Assembly: GCF_015710575.1 (NCBI RefSeq)
Contig: NZ_CP065373.1
Location: forward strand, 4,588,001 to 4,652,000
Reading direction: 5' to 3'
DNA length: 64,000 nucleotides
Source: Mycolicibacterium mengxianglii
GTDB taxonomy: Bacteria > Actinomycetota > Actinomycetes > Mycobacteriales > Mycobacteriaceae
The notes under the pieces are model-generated. The model saw nothing but the letters and a program-made list of their open reading frames with translations. It searched no databases and was not told the DNA's origin. This document shows positions 11,072-19,656 of the stretch, in pieces. Within the stretch, counting starts at the first letter, position 1, and each line of letters starts with the position of its first letter. A program made the translations under genes and the position numbers.

Positions 11072-11877
11072 AGTTCGCGGCGCGACGGCGCGCCCGGATG
11101 GGCGTTGACCACGTGTAGGCAGGCCTGCTTGACTCCGAGTCCGGCTGCGGTGAGTTCTTCCACCTTTTCCACCAGCGCGGTGATGTCCACCTCGGGGTTC
11201 GCTCCGGCCAGGACCACAGTGATCTCCCCCAGGACACCGTCGGCTGCCCAGTCGGCCAGTTCGGCCAGTGTCCCGCGGCGCACCTCCTCGTGCGTCTTGG
11301 TCAGCTCCCGGCAGACCACGGCGCGCCGGGCACCGCCCAGCACGTCGGCTGCCTCACGCAAGCAGTCCGCGAGCCGTCGCGGTGATTCGAAGAACACCGC
11401 GGTGCGCGGTTCGGCGGCCAGCGTCGCGAACCAGTTCCGGCGCGCGGACTCTTTCCGCGGCGCGAAGCCCTCGAAGCAGAACCGGTCCGAGGGCAGGCCG
11501 GACACGGCCAGGGCCGTGGTGACCGCGGACGGGCCTGGCAGGCAGGTCACCGGAATGTCCGCCTCGACACACAAGCCGACCAGTCGGTAACCGGGGTCGC
11601 TGATCAACGGCATGCCGGCATCGGTGACTGCCAGCACAGTCGCCCCGGCGCGCATGTCCTCCACCAGCGCCGGCGCCCGCGTCGACTCGTTCTGGTCGAA
11701 CAGGCTGACCACCTTGCCGCGGATCCGGACCTCCAGGGCTGTCGCCAGGGTTCGCACCCGCCGGGTGTCCTCGGCGGCGACGATGTCGGCTGTGGCCAAC
11801 GCCTGCTGCAGTCGCGCGGATGCGTCGGAGGGTTGCCCGAGCGGAGTGGCTCCCAGCAACAGTCGGCCACCACTCAT
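11041..11877 (-). CDS. rsmI: 16S rRNA (cytidine1402-2'-O)-methyltransferase
   Basis: RsmI methylates the 2'-OH of C1402 in the 30S decoding centre using SAM. The 278-residue protein has the tetrapyrrole-methylase fold signatures LLLGATPLGQP at the N-terminus, AAEDTRRVRTL, TDAGMPLISDPGYRLV and CLPGPSAVTTALAVSGLP. The ATG at 11877 is 38 bp from the divergent pmt start. The gene converges on pabB with a 31-bp overlap of coding ends. Confidence 0.94.
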   Translation of the reverse strand: MSGGRLLLGATPLGQPSDASARLQQALATADIVAAEDTRRVRTLATALEVRIRGKVVSLFDQNESTRAPALVEDMRAGATVLAVTDAGMPLISDPGYRLVGLCVEADIPVTCLPGPSAVTTALAVSGLPSDRFCFEGFAPRKESARRNWFATLAAEPRTAVFFESPRRLADCLREAADVLGGARRAVVCRELTKTHEEVRRGTLAELADWAADGVLGEITVVLAGANPEVDITALVEKVEELTAAGLGVKQACLHVVNAHPGAPSRRELYDAVLKSRD

Positions 11878-11915
11878 GAGTGGTAAGCCTACGGCGGTCC
11901 GTAATATCGGTGCCG

Positions 11916-13460
11916 ATGACCGCTCCCAGCACCGTGATGCCGGAGCGCGCCGTACCAGTGATCAGCCCCGGCCCGCTCGTCCCCGTCGCCGATTTCGGGC
12001 CGACCGACCGCGCAGCCGGCTGGATCATGACCGCGGCCGTGACCGGGTTGGCGCTGGCTACCCGGTTCCTGAACCTGCAGTCGCCGACCGATGGCGGCAC
12101 CCCGATCTTCGATGAGAAGCACTACGCCCCCCAGGCGTGGCAGGTGCTGCACAACGGCGGCATCGAGGACAACCCCGGCTACGGGTTGGTGGTACACCCG
12201 CCGCTGGGTAAGCAGTTGATCGCCGTCGGCGAATGGATCTTCGGTTACAACGGGTTGGGCTGGCGCTTCAGCGGCGCACTGCTGGGTGTGATCATGGTCG
12301 CCCTCGTGGCCAGGACCGTGCGTCGGATCAGCCGGTCCACGCTGATCGGCGGGATCGCCGGGGTGCTGCTCGTCGGCGAAAGCGTGTCGTTCGTGACTGC
12401 GCGCACCGCCCTGCTGGACGGGTTTCTGGTGTTCTTCGTCGTCGCCGCGTTCGGTGCCCTGATCGTCGATCGTGACCAGGTCCGGGAGCGGATGCACAAC
12501 GCCCTGCTGGACGGGCGGATCGACGAGACCCCGTGGGGGCCGCGCCTCGGGGTGCGGTGGTGGCGTTTCGGCGCGGGTGTACTGCTCGGGTTGGCGTGTG
12601 CCACCAAGTGGTCGGGCCTGTATTTCGTGCTGTTCTTCGGGTTGATGTCGCTGGCGTTCGACGTGGCCGCACGCCGTCAATACCGGGTGCCGCGGCCGTG
12701 GCTCGGCACGCTGCGGCGCGATGTCGGCCCCACCGCATACGCGATCGGCGTGATTCCGGTGGCGGTGTACCTGGCCAGCTATTGGGGGTGGTTCGCCTCC
12801 GAGACGGCGATCAACCGGCACGAGGTGGGACAGGCGATCGGTGAGCGCCAGTGGTTCCAGCCTCCCGACGCGCTGCGGTCACTGTGGTACTACACGCTCA
12901 AGTCCTACGACTTTCACTCCGGTTTGACCAACGCCGCAGGCAACCACCACCCGTGGGAGTCCAAGCCCTGGACATGGCCGATGTCGTTGCGCCCGGTGCT
13001 CTACGCCATCGACCAGGGGAACGTGGCGGGCTGCGGCGCGCAGTCGTGTGTGAAAGCGGTCATGTTGGTCGGCACGCCCGCCATGTGGTGGCTGGCCGTG
13101 CCGGTGCTGCTGTACGCGGCCTGGCGGACGTTCATCCGCCGGGACTGGCGTTATGCCGTTGTGCTGGTCGGGTATTGCGCCGGTTGGCTGCCCTGGTTCG
13201 CCGACATCGACCGGCAGATGTATTTCTTCTACGCCGCCACCATGGCGCCGTTCCTGGTGATGGCGATCGCCCTCATCTGTGGGGACATCTTGTACAAACG
13301 TGGCCAGAATGCGGAGCGACGAACGCTCGGGCTTCTCGTGGTCTGTTTCTACGTGGCGCTGGTGCTGACCAACTTCGCCTGGCTGTTCCCGGTCCTGACC
13401 GGTCTGCCCATCTCGCAGACCACCTGGAACATGCAGATCTGGCTGCCCAGCTGGCGCTGA
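11916..13460 (+). CDS. pmt: Protein O-mannosyltransferase
   Basis: Pmt transfers mannose from polyprenyl-phosphate-mannose to Ser/Thr of exported proteins at the outer face of the membrane, coupled to Sec secretion. The protein (514 residues) is a GT-C enzyme with about ten membrane segments. The first large extracytoplasmic loop holds the acidic pair in IFDEKHYAPQAW, required for catalysis in the family, followed by VVHPPLGKQLIA. ATG 11916 is used; in-frame GTGs at 11880 and 11910 are less likely because the first would overlap the rsmI promoter region. Counterpart of Rv1002c. Confidence 0.93.
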   Translation: MTAPSTVMPERAVPVISPGPLVPVADFGPTDRAAGWIMTAAVTGLALATRFLNLQSPTDGGTPIFDEKHYAPQAWQVLHNGGIEDNPGYGLVVHPPLGKQLIAVGEWIFGYNGLGWRFSGALLGVIMVALVARTVRRISRSTLIGGIAGVLLVGESVSFVTARTALLDGFLVFFVVAAFGALIVDRDQVRERMHNALLDGRIDETPWGPRLGVRWWRFGAGVLLGLACATKWSGLYFVLFFGLMSLAFDVAARRQYRVPRPWLGTLRRDVGPTAYAIGVIPVAVYLASYWGWFASETAINRHEVGQAIGERQWFQPPDALRSLWYYTLKSYDFHSGLTNAAGNHHPWESKPWTWPMSLRPVLYAIDQGNVAGCGAQSCVKAVMLVGTPAMWWLAVPVLLYAAWRTFIRRDWRYAVVLVGYCAGWLPWFADIDRQMYFFYAATMAPFLVMAIALICGDILYKRGQNAERRTLGLLVVCFYVALVLTNFAWLFPVLTGLPISQTTWNMQIWLPSWR

Positions 13461-13546
13461 CCAGGCAGGGTGCCTGCGGAGGCGCTGGGGCCAGATGCAC
13501 GGTCCGTCGTGTCCGTGAGGCATTCTGGCTGCAGAGGCTGCGCGGC

Positions 13547-14755
13547 CTATAGCGGGTCGCGGGCGGCCGGGCAGGACATGCAGCGCGGCCCGCCTCGGCC
13601 GGTGCCCAATTCCGAAGCCGAGATGCGAAGCACTTCCACGCCCGAATCCTCGAGTCGCGCGTTGGTTTCGGTGTTGCGTTCATAGGCGACGACGACACCG
13701 GGGGCCAGCGCCAAGGTGTTGTTTCCGTCATCCCACTGCTCCCGCTCGGCAGTGACCGGGTCCAGTCCGGTGTCGATGACGCGTAACTTCGCGATCCCCA
13801 TCGCGTCGGCAGCGGCAGCGACGAAGGGCGCGGCGCGGTCGATCTTCACGCCTCCGCCGTCGAGGTGGTGAATTGTGAACGCGGACAACGAATCCACGAT
13901 ATTGGGATACATCACCACGGCATCGGTGTCGACCATCGTGCACACGGTGTCGAGGTGCATCTGCGCCCGCTCCTGCGCTATCGGCACCGCCAGCACGGTG
14001 TGGGCCAACCCGTCGTCGAACAGGCTGCGTGCCAACGCTTCCGCTCCGGCAGGGGTGGTGCGCTCCCCCACCCCGACGGCTACCACGCCCGGCGAGAGCA
14101 GCAGGACGTCACCGCCCTCAACCGGGGCCGAGCGGGATTCGTAAGCGCGCCGCACCCCGAGGAATCGCGGGTGGTGCGCGTAAATCAGGTCGGTCAACGA
14201 GGTCTCGCGCACCCGCGCCGGCATGGACAGCGAGGTGATGGCCACCCGCGGCCCGATCCAGAACGACGAATCCCGGGTGAACATCAGGTTGGGCAGCGGA
14301 TCGATCACGAAATCCGCGCCGTGATGCATTCGCCGCACCAGCGACAGTTCCTGTTCCCCGAACGGCAATTCATCGAACGTCATGCCGGCCATCAGGACGT
14401 GCGCCAGCGCGGCCGCGTCCAGCGTGCGCAGATAGGTGGCGAGCTCCCGGGCCAACGGCACACCGAGCCGGCGCGCATCCACTGCGGCGGAGATGCCGTG
14501 CATCCGGGCGGCGCCACTGGCCAGCGCCTCGGTCAACAACTGCGACAGCAGCAGCACTTCGACGCCGCGGGAGCGCAGCAACGCCGCGAACGCGTCGTGT
14601 TCCTCCTGGGCACGCGACACCCAGGGCAGCCCGTCGAACAGCAACTTGTCGTTGTTACGCGGGGTCAGCCGCTGCAGTTCGGGCCCCGGCCGGTGCAGGA
14701 TCACCACACGCAGCGTGCCGACTTCAGAATTCGAGCCAAGCGGGGCGACACTCAC
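13547..14755 (-). CDS. arcA: Arginine deiminase
   Basis: ArcA hydrolyses L-arginine to citrulline and ammonia in the cytosol. The protein (402 residues from GTG 14755, the same length as the M. tuberculosis enzyme) contains [43 protein letters not shown] and the C-terminal [11 protein letters not shown] with the nucleophilic cysteine. GTG 14755 is preferred over GTG 14764 because TACGGT, a good -10 box, lies seven bases upstream of it. No arcB or arcC lies nearby, so a full ATP-generating pathway is not encoded here. It diverges from soxR. Confidence 0.92.
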   Translation of the reverse strand: MSVAPLGSNSEVGTLRVVILHRPGPELQRLTPRNNDKLLFDGLPWVSRAQEEHDAFAALLRSRGVEVLLLSQLLTEALASGAARMHGISAAVDARRLGVPLARELATYLRTLDAAALAHVLMAGMTFDELPFGEQELSLVRRMHHGADFVIDPLPNLMFTRDSSFWIGPRVAITSLSMPARVRETSLTDLIYAHHPRFLGVRRAYESRSAPVEGGDVLLLSPGVVAVGVGERTTPAGAEALARSLFDDGLAHTVLAVPIAQERAQMHLDTVCTMVDTDAVVMYPNIVDSLSAFTIHHLDGGGVKIDRAAPFVAAAADAMGIAKLRVIDTGLDPVTAEREQWDDGNNTLALAPGVVVAYERNTETNARLEDSGVEVLRISASELGTGRGGPRCMSCPAARDPL

Positions 14756-14802
14756 GCCTAGCACCGTAGCGCGATTCCGTGCCTCAACTATTGTTCAGGT
14801 GC

Positions 14803-15234
14803 ATGGAGACCCATGAACTGGCGCCCGGTGAGCTGGCTCAGCGCGCTGGTGTCGCCGTCTCCACACTGCACTTCTACGAACGCGAAGGCCTGATCTCCAG
14901 CCGTCGCACTTCGGGCAATCAGCGCCGCTACGGCCGCGACACGCTGCGGCGGGTGGCTTTCATCCGGATGTCGCAACGACTGGGCATTCCGCTGGCGCGG
15001 GTGCGCGTGGCGCTGGCGACGCTACCCACCGACCGGGTGCCCACCAGCAAGGACTGGGCCCGGCTGTCAGCAGGCTGGCGCCAGGACCTCGACGATCGCA
15101 TCCTGCACCTGGAACGATTGCGCGACAACCTGGCCCAGTGCATCGGTTGCGGCTGCCTGAGCCTGAAGAACTGCATGTTGACCAACCCCGGGGACGTGCT
15201 CGCCCAAAACGGACCCGGTGCTGCTCGCCTCTGA
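14803..15234 (+). CDS. soxR: MerR-family redox regulator SoxR
   Basis: SoxR is a DNA-binding dimer whose [2Fe-2S] cluster senses redox-active compounds. The protein (143 residues) has the MerR helix-turn-helix LAQRAGVAVSTLHFYEREGLI near the N-terminus, a dimerisation helix, and the cluster motif CIGCGCLSLKNC with its four cysteines near residue 116. In actinobacteria SoxR usually controls a few oxidoreductases rather than soxS. ATG 14803 is used; an in-frame GTG at 14779 is possible. It diverges from arcA, and the AlkB-like gene follows on the same strand under its own SOS promoter. Confidence 0.9.
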   Translation: METHELAPGELAQRAGVAVSTLHFYEREGLISSRRTSGNQRRYGRDTLRRVAFIRMSQRLGIPLARVRVALATLPTDRVPTSKDWARLSAGWRQDLDDRILHLERLRDNLAQCIGCGCLSLKNCMLTNPGDVLAQNGPGAARL

Positions 15235-15260
15235 CTTTTCGAACGCGTGTGCGATAGACT
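15231..15260 (+). promoter_or_regulatory. Promoter of the AlkB-like gene
   Basis: A -35-like CTGACT (15231-15236) and a -10 TAGACT (15255-15260) are 18 bases apart. The -10 is seven bases before GTG 15268, so the mRNA could be leaderless. The SOS box fills the spacer. Confidence 0.55.
15239..15254. promoter_or_regulatory. LexA (SOS) box
   Basis: TCGAACGCGTGTGCGA matches the mycobacterial SOS box TCGAAC-N4-GTTCGA at 11 of 12 conserved positions. It lies exactly between the -35 and -10, where bound LexA would block polymerase. The M. tuberculosis counterpart Rv1000c is, to my recollection, among genes listed with an SOS box. Confidence 0.75.
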
Positions 15261-15267
15261 GAGCCAC

Positions 15268-15882
15268 GTGCGCGATCTATCAGTGGCAGTTCAGGATTCC
15301 CTGTTCGACCATGCCGAGCGCCGGCAATTGTCGGGTGGCGCCTGGATCGACGTCCGTGCGGGTTGGCTCGACGATGCCGAACAGGCCCGCACGCTGTTCG
15401 ATGAACTGCTCGAAGCCATCCCGTGGCGCGCCGAACGTCGACGCATGTACGAGCGGGTGCTCGACGTCCCGCGGTTGCTCAGCTTCCACGACCTGACCCG
15501 GGAGACTGTTCCGCACCAGGGGCTCAAACAGTTGCGCCGCCGACTCAACGACATCTACGCGGGTGAGCTCGGCGAGCCGTTCACCAGCGCTGGGCTCTGC
15601 CTCTACCGCGACGGCAACGACAGTGTGGCCTGGCACGGCGACACCATCGGGCGCAGCAGCACCGAGGACACCATGGTCGCGATCGTCAGCCTGGGCGCGT
15701 CCCGCACGTTCGCGCTGCGCCCGCGGGGCGGCGGGCAGTCGCTTCGCATCCAGCACGGGCACGGCGATCTGCTGGTGATGGGTGGCTCGTGCCAACGCAC
15801 CTGGGAACACGCCATCCCGAAGACGTCCAAACCGACCGGGCCGCGGATCAGCATCCAGTTCCGCCCCCGAGACGTGCGTTAG
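15268..15882 (+). CDS. AlkB-like 2OG/Fe(II) dioxygenase, DNA dealkylation repair
   Basis: AlkB-family enzymes remove methyl groups from bases oxidatively with 2-oxoglutarate and Fe(II). The protein (204 residues from GTG 15268) has GLCLYRDGNDSVAWHGD with the HxD iron ligands, a later TWEHAIPK supplying the distal histidine, and PRISIQFRPR supplying the 2-oxoglutarate-binding arginine. The N-terminus resembles Rv1000c. GTG 15268 fits the promoter better than GTG 15247, which lies inside the LexA box. The substrate could be DNA or RNA. The stop overlaps the convergent lipoprotein gene by four bases. Confidence 0.82.
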   Translation: MRDLSVAVQDSLFDHAERRQLSGGAWIDVRAGWLDDAEQARTLFDELLEAIPWRAERRRMYERVLDVPRLLSFHDLTRETVPHQGLKQLRRRLNDIYAGELGEPFTSAGLCLYRDGNDSVAWHGDTIGRSSTEDTMVAIVSLGASRTFALRPRGGGQSLRIQHGHGDLLVMGGSCQRTWEHAIPKTSKPTGPRISIQFRPRDVR

Positions 15883-16541
15883 CCCCGGATTGCAGCCACC
15901 GCGTCGGCCAGCAGTTTCTCGGCGCGCGCGGTATCCACCGCGGCCACGGGCTTGTCGGGGATCACCAACGGATTGGCCGTCACGATCACCTGGTAGTCAC
16001 CGAAATGCGCCAGATAGCTGTAGATCTCACCGGTCTGCGGCTTGCCGTTGACGATGGTCTGCAGCACCCGGTGCACTCCTTGGGCCTGTACACCGTCGAT
16101 CGGCGGCACGGGCACCACCTCGACGGTGCCACGCAGCGCACCCCCGGCGAAGTTGACCTTCTTGCAGTTGTCCCCGGGCTCGACCATCGGCACCGGTTCG
16201 GAGGTCTCCATCGCGATGGTGATGAACCTGTTGCCGAGCCCCTCGGCGGATACCGCGGCCATGTTTCCCTTGAGGTCAGCGGGCAGCTGCTGCCCTGCCG
16301 CGAACTGCGCGCAGTCGGCCGGCTCGAACTTCAGCCCTTCGGGCAGCTTCTGGCCGCCGAGCAGCTTCGGGTCGATCCCGGTCGTGGGGACCTCGGTGAC
16401 CTTGAACTCCGGCCCGAAGGACGACTTCACCTCGGCCACCTTGGCGATATCGGCCGACGGGTCCTGTGCGGCCTCACCTGAAGAACACGCGGCGAGCAGA
16501 CCGACACCTGCGAGGACGATCAGCGCCCGGGGATTCCACAT
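15879..16541 (-). CDS. Putative lipoprotein, DUF5642-like
   Basis: The protein (220 residues) begins MWNPRALIVLAGVGLLAACSS, a lipoprotein signal peptide with the lipobox LLAAC. The mature part has a central cysteine pair (in PADCAQF and GDNCKKV) that may form a disulfide. The fold and function are unknown; it resembles secreted mycobacterial DUF5642 proteins. The reading frame is open further upstream, but that part overlaps the next gene and has no signal peptide. It lies 28 bp downstream of a similar lipoprotein gene on the same strand, suggesting a duplicated pair. Confidence 0.75.
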   Translation of the reverse strand: MWNPRALIVLAGVGLLAACSSGEAAQDPSADIAKVAEVKSSFGPEFKVTEVPTTGIDPKLLGGQKLPEGLKFEPADCAQFAAGQQLPADLKGNMAAVSAEGLGNRFITIAMETSEPVPMVEPGDNCKKVNFAGGALRGTVEVVPVPPIDGVQAQGVHRVLQTIVNGKPQTGEIYSYLAHFGDYQVIVTANPLVIPDKPVAAVDTARAEKLLADAVAAIRG

Positions 16542-16569
16542 CGGGCGCCAATCTACCCGGCCAACCGGC

Positions 16570-17247
16570 TCAGCCACGCAGCGTGCTGACCGCCTCGACC
16601 AGTAGGTCGCTCGCGTACTGCGGTGGTAATGGCGGATCAACCGCCCCCGGATCGGTGACCAGCGTGACGAACACCACGTGCTCCCCCAGGTAAGCCATGA
16701 ATGTGTCCGCCCGCGAATCGGTTTCGGTACCTGCCTCGGCCACACTGCGGATGGTGCTGGCGACTCCGAGAGTGGCGGCACCGTCGATCATCGGGGCATC
16801 GACGAGGCTCACATCGGCAGTGGCGCCGCCGTAGGCCATGGTCCACTGCGGGCACTCACCGAGCTGCACGGGATCCAGACCGAGAAGCGCGACGGCGCCC
16901 GACACCACCACCACATGGATGATCCCGCCTGGGCCCGACCCGGACACTCCGAGTGCGGGCCCGTCGGGCGCCGGGTCCATCAGGGGCGCGCACTGTGGGG
17001 GCTGCGCCGTCCACCCCCGGCCGAAACCCCAGAAGGCCACCGGAGAGGACGCGTAACCGGCGACGTCGGCGATTTCGTAACCGTCGGGCAGCTCGGAGCG
17101 GATCCGTCTGATCCGCTCCGGATCGACCGGTGCGCTCTCCGCCTGCGGCGCCACCGAGGTCACCGGCGCCGGCACGCTGGGCTGGCCCGCCTGCGCGCAT
17201 CCGGCCAGCACTGTGACAGCCAGGACACTCAGCGCCAGTGACCGCAC
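16570..17247 (-). CDS. Putative lipoprotein, DUF5642-like
   Basis: The 225-residue protein starts MRSLALSVLAVTVLAGCAQ, with the lipobox LAGC. The mature protein has cysteines in PPQCAPL and GECPQW, a glycine-rich stretch VSGSGPGGII and a C-terminal DLLVEAVSTLRG that parallels LLADAVAAIRG of the downstream lipoprotein. The two are therefore probably paralogues in one transcription unit. Function is unknown; location is inferred to be the outer face of the cytoplasmic membrane. Confidence 0.75.
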   Translation of the reverse strand: MRSLALSVLAVTVLAGCAQAGQPSVPAPVTSVAPQAESAPVDPERIRRIRSELPDGYEIADVAGYASSPVAFWGFGRGWTAQPPQCAPLMDPAPDGPALGVSGSGPGGIIHVVVVSGAVALLGLDPVQLGECPQWTMAYGGATADVSLVDAPMIDGAATLGVASTIRSVAEAGTETDSRADTFMAYLGEHVVFVTLVTDPGAVDPPLPPQYASDLLVEAVSTLRG

Positions 17248-17298
17248 GCGCCCTTGATACCACAGCCGGGGCCTCCCCGACGGGAGCGTCGCTGTCGG

Positions 17299-17784
17299 TC
17301 AGCGCCCTCGGTTGAGCCGCCAGATGTCAGACGAAATCACGGTGGCGAAGGTGCACCACAACGGGTAGGGCGCCAGCGCCACGCCCGCTCGCGGAGTCAC
17401 CTTGGCGGTGCGCCTCGCCAGGTCGGCACTGCTGAGCGCAACCGCAGCCGCTGCGACGGCCGAGGGTCCGAGCTTGTGCGCCTTGAAGAACAGCCAACTC
17501 CAGCTGGCATTGAGCGCAAGATTGGCACCCAGGGCGGCGACGTAGTTACGCGTCGCCGCGGCGTCGTCACCGGCACGCAGCTTGTCGATGGTCGACGCCG
17601 ATGTGACCGCGATGTCGGCGTAAAGCGACGTCCATGCAATCGGGAACACCGCACTGGGTGGGACGTACGGCGGCTTCTTCAGCGTGGGATACCAGGTTTC
17701 GGCGCCTGACCTGCCGGCGAGGCTCCCGATCACCGCGGCGGCCGCAGTGCCGAGTCCGGTGGCGAGCAGAGTGCGTGAGGGCAT
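17299..17784 (-). CDS. TspO/MBR-family membrane protein
   Basis: TspO proteins are five-helix membrane proteins that bind porphyrins and influence stress responses. The protein (161 residues) contains WYPTLKKPPYVPP, VFPIAWTSLY and LNASWSWLFFKAHKLG, the conserved tryptophan/proline signature of the family, and alternating hydrophobic stretches. ATG 17784 is used because family similarity begins a few residues after it and the longer frame upstream has no membrane character. No neighbouring heme or carotenoid gene hints at its ligand. Confidence 0.88.
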   Translation of the reverse strand: MPSRTLLATGLGTAAAAVIGSLAGRSGAETWYPTLKKPPYVPPSAVFPIAWTSLYADIAVTSASTIDKLRAGDDAAATRNYVAALGANLALNASWSWLFFKAHKLGPSAVAAAAVALSSADLARRTAKVTPRAGVALAPYPLWCTFATVISSDIWRLNRGR

Positions 17785-18128
17785 GGCTTTCACGCTACCC
17801 GCCAGCAAACACCGCTTTGCGCATTGTTGCCCCCTGCGATCCAGCACAGTTCCGACCCGTCGACACGGCACCCCGGTCAACCCGCTGACCGGCTCAAGTG
17901 CGCCACTTCTGCGCATAGCGGTTCGTCACCGGGCAAGTCACGACGCTTCGCCATATCATCAGGTTATTGAATTCAACACCTGTGTCGCAGAACCACATTC
18001 GACAGAGCTTGCGGGGTGACCGTTCGGCTTCCGGCCCGTCACAGCTACGCTGCCGTTGCATCTCGTCACCCGTCGGCGCTTCGCTCACCGTAGGCTGCGC
18101 GAAGAACCATCCGAAGGAGACCACACCG

Positions 18129-18827
18129 ATGAAGACGTTCACCTCAGTCGCGGGCGCGGGCGTCACCGCGTTGGCCCTTGGCCTGGCCCTCGTGGGCTGT
18201 GGCTCGGATTCGTCGACGGAGGCCACCAGTTCATCGTCGACCGCCAGTTCTGCAGACGGAACGTCGCCGGCCCCTGCCGGCGAGTCCACCGCGCCGGTAC
18301 CCACGGGACCGAACAAGACGATCAGGGACTACATCACCGAGAGCGGCATCAAGGAGACCGCCGTCCGGCGCGGCGACCCGGGCCCGACGGTCAACCTGCC
18401 CTTACCTCCGGGATGGCAGCAGCGCGACGACCTGCAGGGCGCGCCGTACGCGGCTCTGGTCTTCCCGGCGACGCGAGTGCCGGCAAACCCGCCTCGGATC
18501 GTGGCACTGATGTCCAAGCTCACCGGTGACGTCGACCCCCAGAAGCTGCTCGAATACGCGCCCAACGAGCTGCAGAACATGCCGGGGTGGCAGTCGGGGA
18601 ACGGCGCCGTCCGAAACACCTTGAGCGGTTTCGACGCCGTACAGATCGCCGGTGCCTACCAGGTCGAGAACAAGAAGGGACTGATCGCGCAGAAGACGGT
18701 GGTGATCCCCGATGGCGACGACGTCTATGTGCTGCAGATCAACGCCTACAGCGACCAGTCCGAGGGGCCGATCCTCGGTGACGCCACCGCCCTGGTCGAC
18801 CAGCAGGCCAAGATCACGCTGACCTAG
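18129..18827 (+). CDS. Lipoprotein of the LpqN/LpqT family
   Basis: The protein (232 residues) begins MKTFTSVAGAGVTALALGLALVGCGS, a signal peptide ending in the lipobox LVGC. A low-complexity Ser/Thr/Pro linker (about 25-60), typical of cell-wall lipoproteins, is followed by a globular domain containing LPPGWQQRDD and NTLSGFDAVQIAGAY, which resemble LpqN. A strong ribosome-binding site, GAAGGAGA, lies at 18112-18119 and fixes the ATG; the open frame upstream is not coding. Its molecular role is not established. Its stop overlaps the convergent aroE-like gene by four bases. Confidence 0.82.
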   Translation: MKTFTSVAGAGVTALALGLALVGCGSDSSTEATSSSSTASSADGTSPAPAGESTAPVPTGPNKTIRDYITESGIKETAVRRGDPGPTVNLPLPPGWQQRDDLQGAPYAALVFPATRVPANPPRIVALMSKLTGDVDPQKLLEYAPNELQNMPGWQSGNGAVRNTLSGFDAVQIAGAYQVENKKGLIAQKTVVIPDGDDVYVLQINAYSDQSEGPILGDATALVDQQAKITLT

Positions 18828-19645
18828 GCGCGCGACACCTTCGACGCCTCAGCGACCTGCTCGGGTGTCGGACGCACACCGGTGTAACGCTCGAACTGCT
18901 CGGCGGCCTGGAGTGCGATCACCTCGGCGCCGGTGATCACCTGCTTGCCCGCAGCACGGGCGGCGACGATCAACGGCGTCTCCGACGGCAGTGCCACCAC
19001 GTCGAATACCGTCTCGGCGGCGTTGATCACGTCGGCGGGGAACGCGCTGTCCTTCTCCTCTGGTCCACCGGCCATGCCCACCGGGGTGACGTTGACGATG
19101 AGTGAGGCGGTGGCGCCGCCGACGTGCGGCCGCCAGCGGTAGCCGAGGCGTTCCGCCAGCGCAGGGCCGGCAATGTCGTTGCGGGCCACCACGGTGCCTC
19201 GATGGAATCCGTTGTCGCGGAACGCCGCTCCCACCGCACTCGCCATGCCACCGCTGCCGTGGATCAGCAGCGTCTGCTCCGGATCCAGCCGGTACTGGGC
19301 GATCAGTCGCTCGATCGCGATGTAGTCGGTGTTCGCGGCGGTCAGTGTGCCGTTGTCATTGACGATGGTGTTGACCGACCGGATCACCCGCGCGGAATCT
19401 TCGATGTGGTCGACAAGCGTCAGCACATCCTCTTTGAACGGCATCGACACCGAGCAGCCGCGGATACCCAGTGCCCGTACCCCGCCGATCGCGGCGGCAA
19501 TGTCGGTGGTGGTGAACGCCTTGTAGAGGAAATCCAGCCCCAGTTGGTCGTACAGATAATTGTGGAACCGGGTGCCGATATTGCTGGGGCGGGCGGCGAG
19601 CGAGATGCACAGCGTGGTGTCCTTGGACAGCGGTGGTTTCGTCAT
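18824..19645 (-). CDS. Shikimate dehydrogenase-like protein
   Basis: The 273-residue protein has the two-domain AroE fold. The substrate-binding domain shows GCSVSMPFKE with the catalytic lysine, and NTDYIAIE with the conserved aspartate. The NAD(P)-binding region has the loop IHGSGGMASAV. The serine pair that binds shikimate in true AroE is not clearly seen (SLAARPSNIG at the N-terminus), so this is probably a paralogue acting on quinate or another polyol acid rather than the pathway enzyme. It lies 11 bp downstream of pat on the same strand and is likely co-transcribed. Confidence 0.8.
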   Translation of the reverse strand: MTKPPLSKDTTLCISLAARPSNIGTRFHNYLYDQLGLDFLYKAFTTTDIAAAIGGVRALGIRGCSVSMPFKEDVLTLVDHIEDSARVIRSVNTIVNDNGTLTAANTDYIAIERLIAQYRLDPEQTLLIHGSGGMASAVGAAFRDNGFHRGTVVARNDIAGPALAERLGYRWRPHVGGATASLIVNVTPVGMAGGPEEKDSAFPADVINAAETVFDVVALPSETPLIVAARAAGKQVITGAEVIALQAAEQFERYTGVRPTPEQVAEASKVSRA

Positions 19646-19656
19646 CAGACTCCTGC

